Assembly: GCF_003610805.1 (NCBI RefSeq)
Contig: NZ_RAPF01000005.1
Span: 124,001-188,000, forward strand
Length of the DNA stretch: 64,000 bases
Direction of reading: 5' to 3'
Origin: Altericroceibacterium spongiae
Lineage (GTDB): Bacteria > Pseudomonadota > Alphaproteobacteria > Sphingomonadales > Sphingomonadaceae
Shown: positions 52,068-60,768 of the stretch, piece by piece
Layout: the number at the start of each line of letters is the position of its first letter
Position numbering within the stretch: position 1 is the first letter of the stretch
Notes under the pieces: generated by a model
What the model saw: the letters and a program-made list of their open reading frames with translations, nothing else
The model's database searches: none
Told to the model about the DNA's origin: nothing
Program-made: the position numbers and the translations under genes

Positions 52068-53516
52068 ATGATGGAAGCTATCCTATCCCGGTCTCAGGCT
52101 CTGGCGAGAGGCTCGCGACATGAGGTCTCGCAATGGGACAGGAGTGTATGGCGGCAATGGAGTGTGCGGCTGGTCCTGTTGTTTCTGCTCCTGCTGCCCA
52201 TCGAAGGTATATTGCGCAAATGGCTGCTCAATCCCTGGCAGCAGCCTCTCATCCTTTTACGTGACCCGGTGGTTCTCGCTCTCCTTGTTACGCATATTAT
52301 GGATAACCGGTCTTGCCTGCCCCGCTGGTTGCTTCTCTGGATGTTTGCTGTGGCTGGTTTGCTGTTGTTCGGAGCGATTCAGATTATCGCAGGTGACGCT
52401 TCACTCGCTGCGTTTCTCTACGGATTGCGCATTACTATGCTGTTCATTCCCGTCAGTTTCGTAATGCGCGATGTCTTTTTGATCGAGGACTGGCGGCGGT
52501 TGATACAGCTTTGCTGCTGGTTGAGCCTCCCAATGGCCGTACTGGTCATCTGGCAATATCATGCACCGGTCAGTGCTTTGATCAATCGCGGGGTGAGCGA
52601 TGATCCCGAAGCCTACGTCTTTCAGGTCGTAAGGGGTGTTGTGCGGCCTTACGGTGTGTTCCCTTTTGTCACACCGCAATCAGCCTTCTGTGTAATGTTG
52701 GCGGCGTTGTTTCTGGCGGCGTGGGATCGGCGCAAGCTATGGACGATCCCAATCGCTCCGCTGACGATCGGTACGGCTTCACTCGTTGTCATGACGGTCC
52801 TGTCGGGATCTCGGACTGTATTTTTCGGAGTGGCTATGGTCGGGATCATATATGGATTGGGTGGACTGATTTTCGCCGGGCCAGTGCGGATGGCTGGACG
52901 ACTCACGGGCATGGGGCTTACTGCGGCGATACTGGCAGTCACCGTTTCGCTCCTGTTTCCAAACGCTTTATCAGATATGGCAGCCCGACAGCAGGAAGCC
53001 TTCATATCGGAAGGATCGGCTCTGCACCGGGCTGTTATGATTTTGTCACCTTTCCCTCCCGATGGGTTGGCACCTGATCTTGTGGGTCAGGGTCTCGGAG
53101 CCGGCTCGAATGCCGGAGGTTTTCTGATAAAGGGCGCAAGGGGGTTCACGCTTTCCGAATATGAGGTTGCCCGGGTCCTGCAAGAAGCGGGTCTTCTGGT
53201 CGGGAGCCTTATGCTTGCGTTCCGTGGAGCTGTTATAGTGTGGGGTCTGGGAAGGGCGGCATATATTGCATATTGGAACGGTAGCGCTGCCTCTTTTTCT
53301 CTGATCGGGGCGGTGGGAATGCAGTTTTTCATATTCCAGCTTAGCGGTCAGAATCAGATTGCCTCGATTGGCTGGTTTTCCTGTGGTTTGCTGTTCTGTT
53401 GCTTACGATTTTCGGACAGGAATGACCCGGCAGGGGAGCCGGATCATTCGCTTGGCGCAGATCACAGAGCCAGAATGGCGGTACGGGCTGTTTCTGCCAG
53501 CCGGACAGAGAGGTAG
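52068..53516 (+). CDS. O-antigen ligase/polymerase-like membrane protein (Wzy candidate)
   Basis: A 482-residue protein with about eleven hydrophobic helices and a large periplasmic loop in the last third (about residues 300-370, with GQGLGAGSNAGG). This is the layout of Wzy polymerases and O-antigen ligases; SGSRTVFFGVAMV resembles the motif before the loop. It would join repeat units exported by the flippase. Sequence identity between Wzy proteins is low, so the call rests on topology and place. The last 55 bp overlap the SGNH hydrolase gene. Confidence 0.75.
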   Translation: MMEAILSRSQALARGSRHEVSQWDRSVWRQWSVRLVLLFLLLLPIEGILRKWLLNPWQQPLILLRDPVVLALLVTHIMDNRSCLPRWLLLWMFAVAGLLLFGAIQIIAGDASLAAFLYGLRITMLFIPVSFVMRDVFLIEDWRRLIQLCCWLSLPMAVLVIWQYHAPVSALINRGVSDDPEAYVFQVVRGVVRPYGVFPFVTPQSAFCVMLAALFLAAWDRRKLWTIPIAPLTIGTASLVVMTVLSGSRTVFFGVAMVGIIYGLGGLIFAGPVRMAGRLTGMGLTAAILAVTVSLLFPNALSDMAARQQEAFISEGSALHRAVMILSPFPPDGLAPDLVGQGLGAGSNAGGFLIKGARGFTLSEYEVARVLQEAGLLVGSLMLAFRGAVIVWGLGRAAYIAYWNGSAASFSLIGAVGMQFFIFQLSGQNQIASIGWFSCGLLFCCLRFSDRNDPAGEPDHSLGADHRARMAVRAVSASRTER

Positions 53517-54712
53517 TCGACACCTTTCATGGTCGGATGAGTTCCGTCATCGGCAATATAGATATCGCCATTTCCGACACCGGTCGGCATACTTTCAGTG
53601 CCTGCACCGGTTTGCCAGGGCTCACCGCCGGTTGAGCCGCGGACTCCTGCCGAATTCCGCCATTCTCCGTGGATATTGTCGATCAGAACCCATGGGCCGG
53701 GAAGTGACGAAATGGCCTGATCGATCACTGTCTGAATGGTTTCGAATTTGGTGCTCGCCACGCGTGTGGCAGTGGGGTCGGGCCACCAGTTCCCTCCTGC
53801 AATGATGATAGCACGGGGAAACAATGCACGTCGGGCAAGCAGAACGCTTCGCACCTGGTCGACAGTCAGGGACGGCAAGTCATTGATACCGCCCAACACG
53901 AAATCGATATCGCTATTCCATTCGGCAAAGCTTTGCTGCGCGACATGACCGGGCGTCGAGCGGGCGAGGAAGTGGTCTTCAGGTGCCGGATCGGAGGCGT
54001 TACTCTGCGCATAGCCGGTGCCGCCGAGTGTATCCTGTTGTACACCGGAACAGCCCAGCAGCATACCGATCTGCATGGCGAGTTTCGTTTGCGATCCGGG
54101 CTTTGAGCCATAACTATCTGTAACGGCGCTTATTGATATAGCGCCCGCTCCGCTAATGCGGCCCGGTGCCATACTATAGGTTGGGCCGATATAGGCACCA
54201 GCCATGCTTCCGACATTAAAGCTGATTTCGCGCATTTCGGCAGATGTGAAATGAAGGCTCACAATGTAACGAGTCGAGCCATTTACTGTCCATTCAAAAG
54301 GCGCAGCGGAGGCTCTTTTGCCATCGATAAGGAATTGTACCCGCTGGCTGCGGGAAAAGAGCAGATCCACCTGATCGGCATCGGTCATCAGGGAGAAGAC
54401 CATATGCTGCGGTGCAGGGCCGGGATTTGTATAAAACCCAACATCTCGACCACCATGCGATGCGGTAAAGTTAACCGTAGAAAGTTCACTAAAATGGCAC
54501 CCCATGCGAGGATCGGGCACAGGAATAAACTGCGCCGAAGGAATGGTGCTGGATGCGAAATCGGCACCCTTATTAATCGTTGGCGGTTCTGCCATTACAG
54601 GAGGAAAGCGGCAGGGCGCGCGAAGTAGCGCATTCTGAATGACAGCCAGGTGTGCGCGATCAATGGCTTGCGTGGCGAGCGCTCTTGCGCTGATATCGAT
54701 GCTGCCGGTCAT
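53462..54712 (-). CDS. SGNH/GDSL-type hydrolase, phage-like architecture
   Basis: A 416-residue protein. The first ~190 residues are a beta-rich part of unknown family (TINKGADFASSTIPSAQFIP onward). The SGNH domain follows: block I is TDSYGS (198-203, in place of GDS), block III GGINDL near 272 and block V DDGTHPTMKG near 393. No signal peptide. SGNH enzymes remove acyl groups from sugars. Its N-terminal part and its beta-rich, coupled partner (54709) recall phage tail or virion-associated esterases. It may edit acetylation of the polysaccharide. Confidence 0.75.
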   Translation of the reverse strand: MTGSIDISARALATQAIDRAHLAVIQNALLRAPCRFPPVMAEPPTINKGADFASSTIPSAQFIPVPDPRMGCHFSELSTVNFTASHGGRDVGFYTNPGPAPQHMVFSLMTDADQVDLLFSRSQRVQFLIDGKRASAAPFEWTVNGSTRYIVSLHFTSAEMREISFNVGSMAGAYIGPTYSMAPGRISGAGAISISAVTDSYGSKPGSQTKLAMQIGMLLGCSGVQQDTLGGTGYAQSNASDPAPEDHFLARSTPGHVAQQSFAEWNSDIDFVLGGINDLPSLTVDQVRSVLLARRALFPRAIIIAGGNWWPDPTATRVASTKFETIQTVIDQAISSLPGPWVLIDNIHGEWRNSAGVRGSTGGEPWQTGAGTESMPTGVGNGDIYIADDGTHPTMKGVDYLSVRLAETARTAILAL

Positions 54713-55173
54713 TGAGCGATCCGGAAAGTAAGAGTTCCGGACAGAATATCCACGAGCAAACGATAATAGGTATCGGCTTCGCTTTCAAACGTAACAGCTT
54801 CGCAGATATTGCCTGTAAATTGCCCCCAAATCTTTCCGGACAGAGTAAGATTGTGCCAGGTCGTTCCGTCGGTTGAGCGTTGCAGCATGGTCATACCGCT
54901 CCATTCGCCCGACAGGGTCAGCCAGATAGCCCGTCCGCTAACTGCGGAAAAACTGGCGGTAGCGCCGCTTTCCTCCATCGTGCCGGTAAGGGCATCTGTG
55001 TAGGATGTATCGGCTCGCAGGCTGACGGGCAGTGGGCGGTCGGCCGTGACGAGAAGAGCCTTTTCTTCGGGGCCGGCAAAGGCAAGGGCCAGAGGGGGGA
55101 CATAGGATGCCGGTATTTCTATCGGGAATGTAGTCGCCACAGCATGCTCCTTCAGTTGAGAATTGAGGAGCAT
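54709..55173 (-). CDS. Beta-rich protein of unknown function coupled to the SGNH hydrolase
   Basis: A 154-residue protein (or 142 from a GTG) with ATGA overlap into the SGNH gene. It opens FPIEIPASYVPPLALAFAG, then alternates short hydrophobic strands (ALLVTADRPLPVSL, AIWLTLSGEWSGMTMLQRSTDG, YYRLLVDILSGTLTFRIAQ). No helix, membrane span or signal is seen. The STDGTTWHNLTLSG part resembles beta-sandwich modules of phage structural proteins. I do not recognise a family. Confidence 0.55.
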   Translation of the reverse strand: MLLNSQLKEHAVATTFPIEIPASYVPPLALAFAGPEEKALLVTADRPLPVSLRADTSYTDALTGTMEESGATASFSAVSGRAIWLTLSGEWSGMTMLQRSTDGTTWHNLTLSGKIWGQFTGNICEAVTFESEADTYYRLLVDILSGTLTFRIAQ

Positions 55174-55238
55174 GAAATAACCAAAAAGGTTATTTGTAGG
55201 AAAATATAAAATCAGTCGAGTTAGGACAGGATGGTAGT

Positions 55239-56396
55239 TTAGAGCAGTTTTTGCAAAGTCGCGATGAGATGGGGGGCGTTCCGGTTGATATCGTAATCCC
55301 GCAAGAAAAGAGCGCGGGCTTCACTGCGCATTTTGCGGCGGGCGGTTTCAGATGTGTTTTGCCAACGTTGCAGCAGCGCATATGTCCCATCCAGAGTATC
55401 GTTTGCGATAAACCCAGCTCCAGATTGCATTACATTCCTGGCAATCGCCACCTGATCTGACAAAAGAGCCGGTGTCGCCATGGCGAGCGCTTCCGTAGCG
55501 GCAATCCCGAAATTCTCCTGATGGGAAGGAAGGATGAAAGCTTCCGCCTTGCGGAATAGATCGGCTTTGTCCGTACCATATGCCGGACCTGTCCATAAGA
55601 CATGTCGGGTCAGGCCCAACGCCTCGCTTTGTTCACGCAGAAAGGGGAGGCGGCCTTCCTCATCAGGACCGGTAAAACGAATGGTCGGCCGGTAAGGTGC
55701 AGCAATCCGGCTTAATGCCTGTAGCAGCATATCGACCCCTTTCTTGCGGTGTAACCTTCCGAGAAACAGAAGATAAGGTTCCCTCGCTGCCTGTGGATCG
55801 ACCGGCTGGTTGAGAGCGGGATCGGCAGTGCCATATCCCACGACCGTTCCGCGATAATGATGGTGGGGAAAGCAACCGGCTGCGCGCTGTTTTTCTTCTT
55901 CGCTGGTAAACAGGACAGAACGAGCCCGGGCGAGCAGAGGGCCTTCCACTATGCTCCATGACAGACATTTTGCGGCATGCTTCACAGGGAAGCGCTTACG
56001 GAACCATGGGTCGAGCATACCATGTGCGAAAACGAAATAGGGCAGGCCGCTATGCGGAAGCACCTGCCGTGCCGCCAGTGAAGCGGCGTTCCACAACCCA
56101 TGAATAATTGCGCAGTCGAACCGTTCCGCATTATCGCGGAGCCATGCACATAACCGGGCGCCTGAACCGTATTTTTGTATCTTTCGGGGTGTGCGCAGGA
56201 AGTGATGCGTATTGCCCAGCGCATGGGTTCTGAGCGGTAAATCGGTCAGCCAGATTGCATCAGGCGGGTCAAGCGTAGCAATTTCCCGCTCCACATTGAA
56301 AGGGCTGCCGCATGTCACGGCATGATGCATCAGGATACCGGCAATCGGACCTCCGGTAGCAGGATCGGTGCTGTGAATAATATGAAGGATACGCAA
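55239..56396 (-). CDS. GT4-family glycosyltransferase
   Basis: A 385-residue GT-B enzyme. MRILHIIHSTDPATGGPIAGI at the start, HGLWNAASLAARQVL, FAHGMLDPWFRKRFPVKH in the first domain, then FLGRLHRKKGVDMLL and the donor site EAFILPSHQENFGIAATEALAMATP with the conserved Glu pair. Related WcaL/exopolysaccharide transferases have the same HG(M/I)LDPW segment. It probably extends the repeat unit. It is on the reverse strand, divergent from the flippase gene. Confidence 0.88.
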   Translation of the reverse strand: MRILHIIHSTDPATGGPIAGILMHHAVTCGSPFNVEREIATLDPPDAIWLTDLPLRTHALGNTHHFLRTPRKIQKYGSGARLCAWLRDNAERFDCAIIHGLWNAASLAARQVLPHSGLPYFVFAHGMLDPWFRKRFPVKHAAKCLSWSIVEGPLLARARSVLFTSEEEKQRAAGCFPHHHYRGTVVGYGTADPALNQPVDPQAAREPYLLFLGRLHRKKGVDMLLQALSRIAAPYRPTIRFTGPDEEGRLPFLREQSEALGLTRHVLWTGPAYGTDKADLFRKAEAFILPSHQENFGIAATEALAMATPALLSDQVAIARNVMQSGAGFIANDTLDGTYALLQRWQNTSETARRKMRSEARALFLRDYDINRNAPHLIATLQKLL

Positions 56397-56520
56397 TGGA
56401 CCGTTTCCTGCGCGCTGCTGTGCCAGGATAGAACGGTGGCAAGTCAGGCTGATCTCTTCAAGCCAGAGCAGGGTAGTGTGCCCGAATGGATCACCCTGGG
56501 ATGGGGAAGGGGCAGGGCAT

Positions 56521-57903
56521 ATGATCGAGAGGCTGATAGCTGGCGTGATCGGGCAGGCTTCAGCCCGTGTGATGGTCGCAATTTATCAACTCGCTATTAT
56601 TCCGCTGATGATCGCTGGCTGGGGTGCCGATCTTTACGGCGAATGGCTTATCCTTACAGGGCTGGCAACCTATTTGGCGATTTCCGGACAAGGGCTGGTA
56701 ACTGCCGGCGCCATGCAAATCATCCATAAACTGGCCAAGGGAGAGGAAGAGGATGCAAAAGAGACTCTTGCTGCAAGTTTCACCGCCATCCTGCTCGCAG
56801 GTTTTTTCTTTTTACTCTTTTCGCTTTGCCTTTTTGCAGGATTCGGTCTTGGCCGCTTTCTGTCTGTAACCCATATAAATGGCGAAGAACTGCTGGCCTT
56901 GCTCTTGCTGGTGAGCATGCAGATCACGTCACTTTCTTGTCGCAGCCTTTTCATGGCTATTGTCCATGCTACGGGAGATTATGCCCGCCCTGCTTTGCTC
57001 TCTTCTGCCGTCAGAGGCGGAGAGTTTGCCGGTAGTGCTACAATAGTTTTGCTTGGGGGCGGGCCACTTGGTGTGGCTGGGTGGATTACGATCATGGCCG
57101 TAATCGATTGTGTCGCTCAATGGCATTTTGCACGCTCCCATTCGTCTCGACTGAGATTATCTCTTACTTTCCGTTTGCGGTCCGCACGCAATGGTCTCGT
57201 CACACCCACGCTCGGCAATATTGCTACGGCTCTCGCTATAAACGGCATTGGAATACAGGGATTCCGGCTGATAACAGCAGCTACGCTGGGAAGTGCCGCC
57301 GTAGCTGTTCTTGCGATCTATACGGCATTGCTGCGATTCACAGAACATTGTACCAATATGGTTCTTCCTGTGCTTCAGCTCGAACTGGCCAGAAGAGGCG
57401 TTGAGTCACAGAACCGGAAAACGGTATTGTCAGCCGTCGGCCTTGCGACTTTGGCTGGTCTTGTCATTGCACTAAGCTGGCTGGTTATCTTATTTCTGGT
57501 AGGCGCATGGCTTTGTCCATGGTTGACCGGCGGACAAGTGATATTCGATCCGCACCTGCTTCTTATCCTGGGTGCTGGTACATTGTTTGTTCAGGCGGGC
57601 CGCCCCTCTCTAACCTGTCTGACTGCGCGAAATCATACAGGTGCTGCAGGGTTGCTATTGTTAGCGGGATGGAGTCTGGCCTTGCTGGTTGCTGTTCCAT
57701 TGGTGATGGTAGCCGGTTTGCACGGTGTTGTACTGGCACTGACATTTGGGGAAGCAGTATCCTTTCTGGTCTGCCTTCATATGGCGGCGCATTATCTCGC
57801 AATCGGACCATGGTTATATTTGGTTGCTTTGTTGCATCCTCGAACCGGGGCAAGTCTTGTCGCTCGTCAATGGGGGTGCTGGCGTCAGAGGCCGCGGGCG
57901 TGA
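56521..57903 (+). CDS. Wzx-like polysaccharide flippase
   Basis: A 460-residue protein with about twelve hydrophobic helices of the MATE/PST type, starting LIAGVIGQASARVMVAIYQLAIIPLMIAGWG. The ATG at 56521 is preferred; the frame is open further upstream but that part is hydrophilic. It would move the lipid-linked repeat to the periplasm for the Wzy protein. Its stop overlaps the GTG of the next glycosyltransferase (GTGA). Confidence 0.82.
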   Translation: MIERLIAGVIGQASARVMVAIYQLAIIPLMIAGWGADLYGEWLILTGLATYLAISGQGLVTAGAMQIIHKLAKGEEEDAKETLAASFTAILLAGFFFLLFSLCLFAGFGLGRFLSVTHINGEELLALLLLVSMQITSLSCRSLFMAIVHATGDYARPALLSSAVRGGEFAGSATIVLLGGGPLGVAGWITIMAVIDCVAQWHFARSHSSRLRLSLTFRLRSARNGLVTPTLGNIATALAINGIGIQGFRLITAATLGSAAVAVLAIYTALLRFTEHCTNMVLPVLQLELARRGVESQNRKTVLSAVGLATLAGLVIALSWLVILFLVGAWLCPWLTGGQVIFDPHLLLILGAGTLFVQAGRPSLTCLTARNHTGAAGLLLLAGWSLALLVAVPLVMVAGLHGVVLALTFGEAVSFLVCLHMAAHYLAIGPWLYLVALLHPRTGASLVARQWGCWRQRPRA

Positions 57904-59126
57904 TTGTCCTGTCCCATCCGACAGGCGCTACACATGCGCACATGCTGGCTGAAGCACTGAGTGATACCGGCTTTTTGGAACGATTCTATACCAGCCTCGA
58001 TCTCACTCCTTTAAAACCCCTGATAGAGCATCTTCCAAGGGCCTTGGCAGATGAAGCCAATCGGCGTGTTTTCGCGTTGTCTCCGGGAAAGAGCCGGACA
58101 GTTCTGCTGCGTGAAGCGCTGGCATTGATGGCCGAGCGTTTACCTGTACTGCATGCTTTTGAGCTGACGCGTAGCTATCGTCGAAATGGAATGAACCGTC
58201 AGTTCGATCGGGCGGTGGCGCGCCATCTGACCAAGGAAAAACGTGCAAGGGGTTTTTACGGATACATTGATTCCTCACCTCGCTCGCTTGAGATGGCCCG
58301 GAATATGGGGCTGACCAGTTTCATAGAGATGACCACCTGCTTTCGTGCTTTCGATGAAGCCCTGTTTGCCGAAGAACGGGAACTGCAACCCGGCTGGGCT
58401 GCAACATTGCCACCTAAGCGGGCTGGCGATGGTGCTTTTGGGGCCGATGAGCAGGCGCGTATATTGCATATGGCAACTCATATTGTAGCGCCGAGCCGTT
58501 TCGTGCTGCGGAGCCTGCCACAAGCAGTGTCTCAAAAATCTCTGTTGTATCCTTATAGCGTAGCGCACAAAGCGGTTTCCCTGGCGCCGACATCTCGTGA
58601 AAAACCTTTAAGAGTGCTGTTTGTGGGAGCGCTTACGCAGCGTAAGGGGATCGCCTATCTGGCCAGTGCACTCAACAGGATGGGGGCAGACTGTCAATTG
58701 ACGGTAATCGGCCGCAAAGTGACGACCGATTGTCAGGCGGTGGACCGTCTGCTTATGCGCGCCATATGGCATCCTTCGTTGCCCAATCCGCACGTGCGGC
58801 GGATTATGCAGCAGCACGATGTTCTGGTTCTGCCATCTTTGTCGGATGCATTCGGGCTGGTGGTGACCGAGGCAATGGGGCAGGGCCTGCCCGTTATTGT
58901 GACACATAATGTCGGAGCGGGCGAACTGATCCGAGACGGGCAGGAGGGCTTCATATTGCCCGTCCGGGACAGTGATGCGATAGCACAGGCCTTGCATATT
59001 CTGGCCGCAGACCGTGATCGGCTGGAAGCAATGCGGTTCGCTGCGTGGTATCGGGCGGAAGAACTGCTACAGCAAAATGCTTTGGCCGATTTCGTGGCGC
59101 AACTCTCGGTTCTGCTTAAAAAGTAA
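57900..59126 (+). CDS. GT4-type glycosyltransferase
   Basis: A 408-residue enzyme read from GTG 57900, which has AGAGG upstream and couples to the flippase stop; ATG 57870 is an alternative, and the much longer open frame overlaps the flippase gene and is not real. Motifs: LSHPTGATHAHMLAEAL, LFVGALTQRKGIAYL and the donor region LVLPSLSDAFGLVVTEAMGQGLPVIVT. It probably adds a sugar to the repeat. The last 11 bp overlap the convergent acyltransferase gene. Confidence 0.85.
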   Translation: MIVLSHPTGATHAHMLAEALSDTGFLERFYTSLDLTPLKPLIEHLPRALADEANRRVFALSPGKSRTVLLREALALMAERLPVLHAFELTRSYRRNGMNRQFDRAVARHLTKEKRARGFYGYIDSSPRSLEMARNMGLTSFIEMTTCFRAFDEALFAEERELQPGWAATLPPKRAGDGAFGADEQARILHMATHIVAPSRFVLRSLPQAVSQKSLLYPYSVAHKAVSLAPTSREKPLRVLFVGALTQRKGIAYLASALNRMGADCQLTVIGRKVTTDCQAVDRLLMRAIWHPSLPNPHVRRIMQQHDVLVLPSLSDAFGLVVTEAMGQGLPVIVTHNVGAGELIRDGQEGFILPVRDSDAIAQALHILAADRDRLEAMRFAAWYRAEELLQQNALADFVAQLSVLLKK

Positions 59127-59688
59127 TGTTGCGCCGTCGCAAAAGCCGGGCCGGGTTGCCGATATAGATACTGGCCTCTTCGCAATCCTTAAAGCAAACA
59201 CATCGCGCACCGAGGACCGCACCGCGTCCGACTGTTACGCCGGGTCCGACAAATGCGCCTGCCGCTATCCAGCTATGCGCGCCAAGCGTGATCGGGGCAG
59301 CTACCAGTGGATGCGCTGGATTATCGGGGTCGTGGCTGCCTGTGACCAGTTCTGCATCTTGTGAAACAATGGCGTAGGCGGCAATCCGGAGAGGAGCGAT
59401 GTTATAGCAGTTTACGCGGGGGCCAATTGTCGCATGGCAGTCCATCAAGAGATGTGCAGGACACCAGATCCGGGCAGATGAATATATCCGTGATGTCGAA
59501 TGGAGGCGGGCTCCGAAAAGGCGAAGAACCCATCTGCGCCACCCATGGCAGCAGGGAGGTGTCCAGCGGGCAAGGAGCAGCCAGACAATCCCGAATGCTG
59601 CGCGGTAACAGCGATGACGGGCGGAAAAACTCGCTCCGCCTTCCATCGGTGTTTTGTTACGCGCAGGTGATGCAGGGCCAGCTTGCAT
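59116..59688 (-). CDS. WcaF-like hexapeptide acetyltransferase
   Basis: A 190-residue left-handed beta-helix acyltransferase. The N-terminal helix region WRRWVLRLFGARLHSTSRIYSSARIW is followed by hexapeptide repeats, LVTGSHDPDNP with the catalytic His, and HSWIAAGAFVGPGVTVGRGAVLGARCV. This is the colanic-acid WcaF pattern, O-acetylating a sugar of the polysaccharide. A deacetylating counterpart could be the SGNH protein in the same locus. Ends the exopolysaccharide locus. Confidence 0.85.
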   Translation of the reverse strand: MQAGPASPARNKTPMEGGASFSARHRCYRAAFGIVWLLLARWTPPCCHGWRRWVLRLFGARLHSTSRIYSSARIWCPAHLLMDCHATIGPRVNCYNIAPLRIAAYAIVSQDAELVTGSHDPDNPAHPLVAAPITLGAHSWIAAGAFVGPGVTVGRGAVLGARCVCFKDCEEASIYIGNPARLLRRRNITF

Positions 59689-59828
59689 GTCTCTTCCCCC
59701 TCCTTCTGCTCTATGGCAGAGAGGGAAAAGCTGCCACTCTGTCCAGGTGGCTGTCTATGAATGAAGCAGCTTCATATGTTGGCGAAAAAGGGCCGACAAG
59801 CGTTGCAATGCCCTAACCGGGCAAGCGA

Positions 59829-60701
59829 TCATGACAGGCCCAGAATCCGCGCAGCATTGTCTTTCATGATAAGCGGCATGACTTCATCCTTGAAGCCTAC
59901 ATCCTTTGCCGCAGCGATCCATTTATCCGGGTGGATGAGCGGGAAATCGGAGCCGAAAAGCATCTTCTTCTTTAGCTGCGTATTTGCATAGCGAATAATC
60001 TGCGGCATGAAATATTTCGGGCTCCAGCCTGACAGATCGATAAAAACATTGTCTTTATGCAAGGCCATGGACAAGCTCTCATCGACCCAGGGCCAGCTTG
60101 GATGGGCCAGAATGATTTTCATGTCGGGGAAGTCCACAGCCACATCATCGATCAGCATGGGCTGGCCATATTTAAGCCGCATGCCGCCGCCGCCGCGCAT
60201 ACCGGTCCCCATACCCGAATGGCCGGTATGGAATATCACCGGCAGTTTGTATTCGTTGATAACTTCATAAATTGGATAGGCCATCCGGTCGGCAGGATGC
60301 GCATTTTGCGCAATGCCGTGAAATTTGAAGCCTTTTACACCATGATTTTCTACCAGATCGCGGGCTTCCCGGGCGCCATATTTGCCTTTGTGAGGGTCGA
60401 TACTGGCAAAAGCCATGCAGATATCGTCATTCTTCTGCGCGAATTCAGCAATTTCGTAATTGGAAACGCGCTTGGCGCCCATGCCGCTCTCACAATCGAC
60501 GGTGAAAAGACACAATGCGATTTCAGTTTCGCGATACAGTTCAATGATCTCGGGAATTTTGGGGCGTTCGCGCGGAGCCTTGAAATAGGTACTGGCCGCA
60601 TCGAAAAACTTTCCCATCACGGGGTCTTCGGGATCGTGGCACGACACTTCGGCATGGACGTGAACATCGATCGCGCGGATCTTTGAAATATCGATTGGCA
60701 T
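59829..60701 (-). CDS. Amidohydrolase-2 family metal-dependent hydrolase/lyase
   Basis: A 290-residue TIM-barrel amidohydrolase. Metal ligands are visible: His14-x-His16 (DVHVHAE), His in IFHTGHSG and LAHPSW, and Asp in FGSDFPLIHPDKW near 255. Relatives include gamma-resorcylate decarboxylase and, as I recall, CouO, a hydrolase that cuts 4-hydroxyphenyl-beta-ketoacyl-CoA in cinnamate catabolism. It is last in the operon after two GST genes, so a step that removes the side chain after beta-ether cleavage is possible. A 20 bp palindrome lies just upstream of its start. Confidence 0.8.
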   Translation of the reverse strand: MPIDISKIRAIDVHVHAEVSCHDPEDPVMGKFFDAASTYFKAPRERPKIPEIIELYRETEIALCLFTVDCESGMGAKRVSNYEIAEFAQKNDDICMAFASIDPHKGKYGAREARDLVENHGVKGFKFHGIAQNAHPADRMAYPIYEVINEYKLPVIFHTGHSGMGTGMRGGGGMRLKYGQPMLIDDVAVDFPDMKIILAHPSWPWVDESLSMALHKDNVFIDLSGWSPKYFMPQIIRYANTQLKKKMLFGSDFPLIHPDKWIAAAKDVGFKDEVMPLIMKDNAARILGLS

Positions 60702-60729
60702 CGCTCTGCTCCCCGGAAATTCTTTATGC

Positions 60730-60749
60730 GATCATGACGATTCATGATC
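60730..60749. promoter_or_regulatory. 20 bp palindrome upstream of the amidohydrolase gene
   Basis: GATCATGA-CGAT-TCATGATC, perfect 8 bp arms, 29 bp upstream of the amidohydrolase start codon in the 67 bp gap after the GST gene. It could be an operator for an internal promoter or an mRNA hairpin setting relative expression. Confidence 0.45.
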
Positions 60750-60768
60750 CCCGATTATTGTGTATCGC

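Noticed and set aside
57507-57899. Upstream extension of the glycosyltransferase frame into the flippase gene
   Set aside because: The flippase frame is real there; GTG 57900 with a ribosome site and stop-start overlap is the better start.
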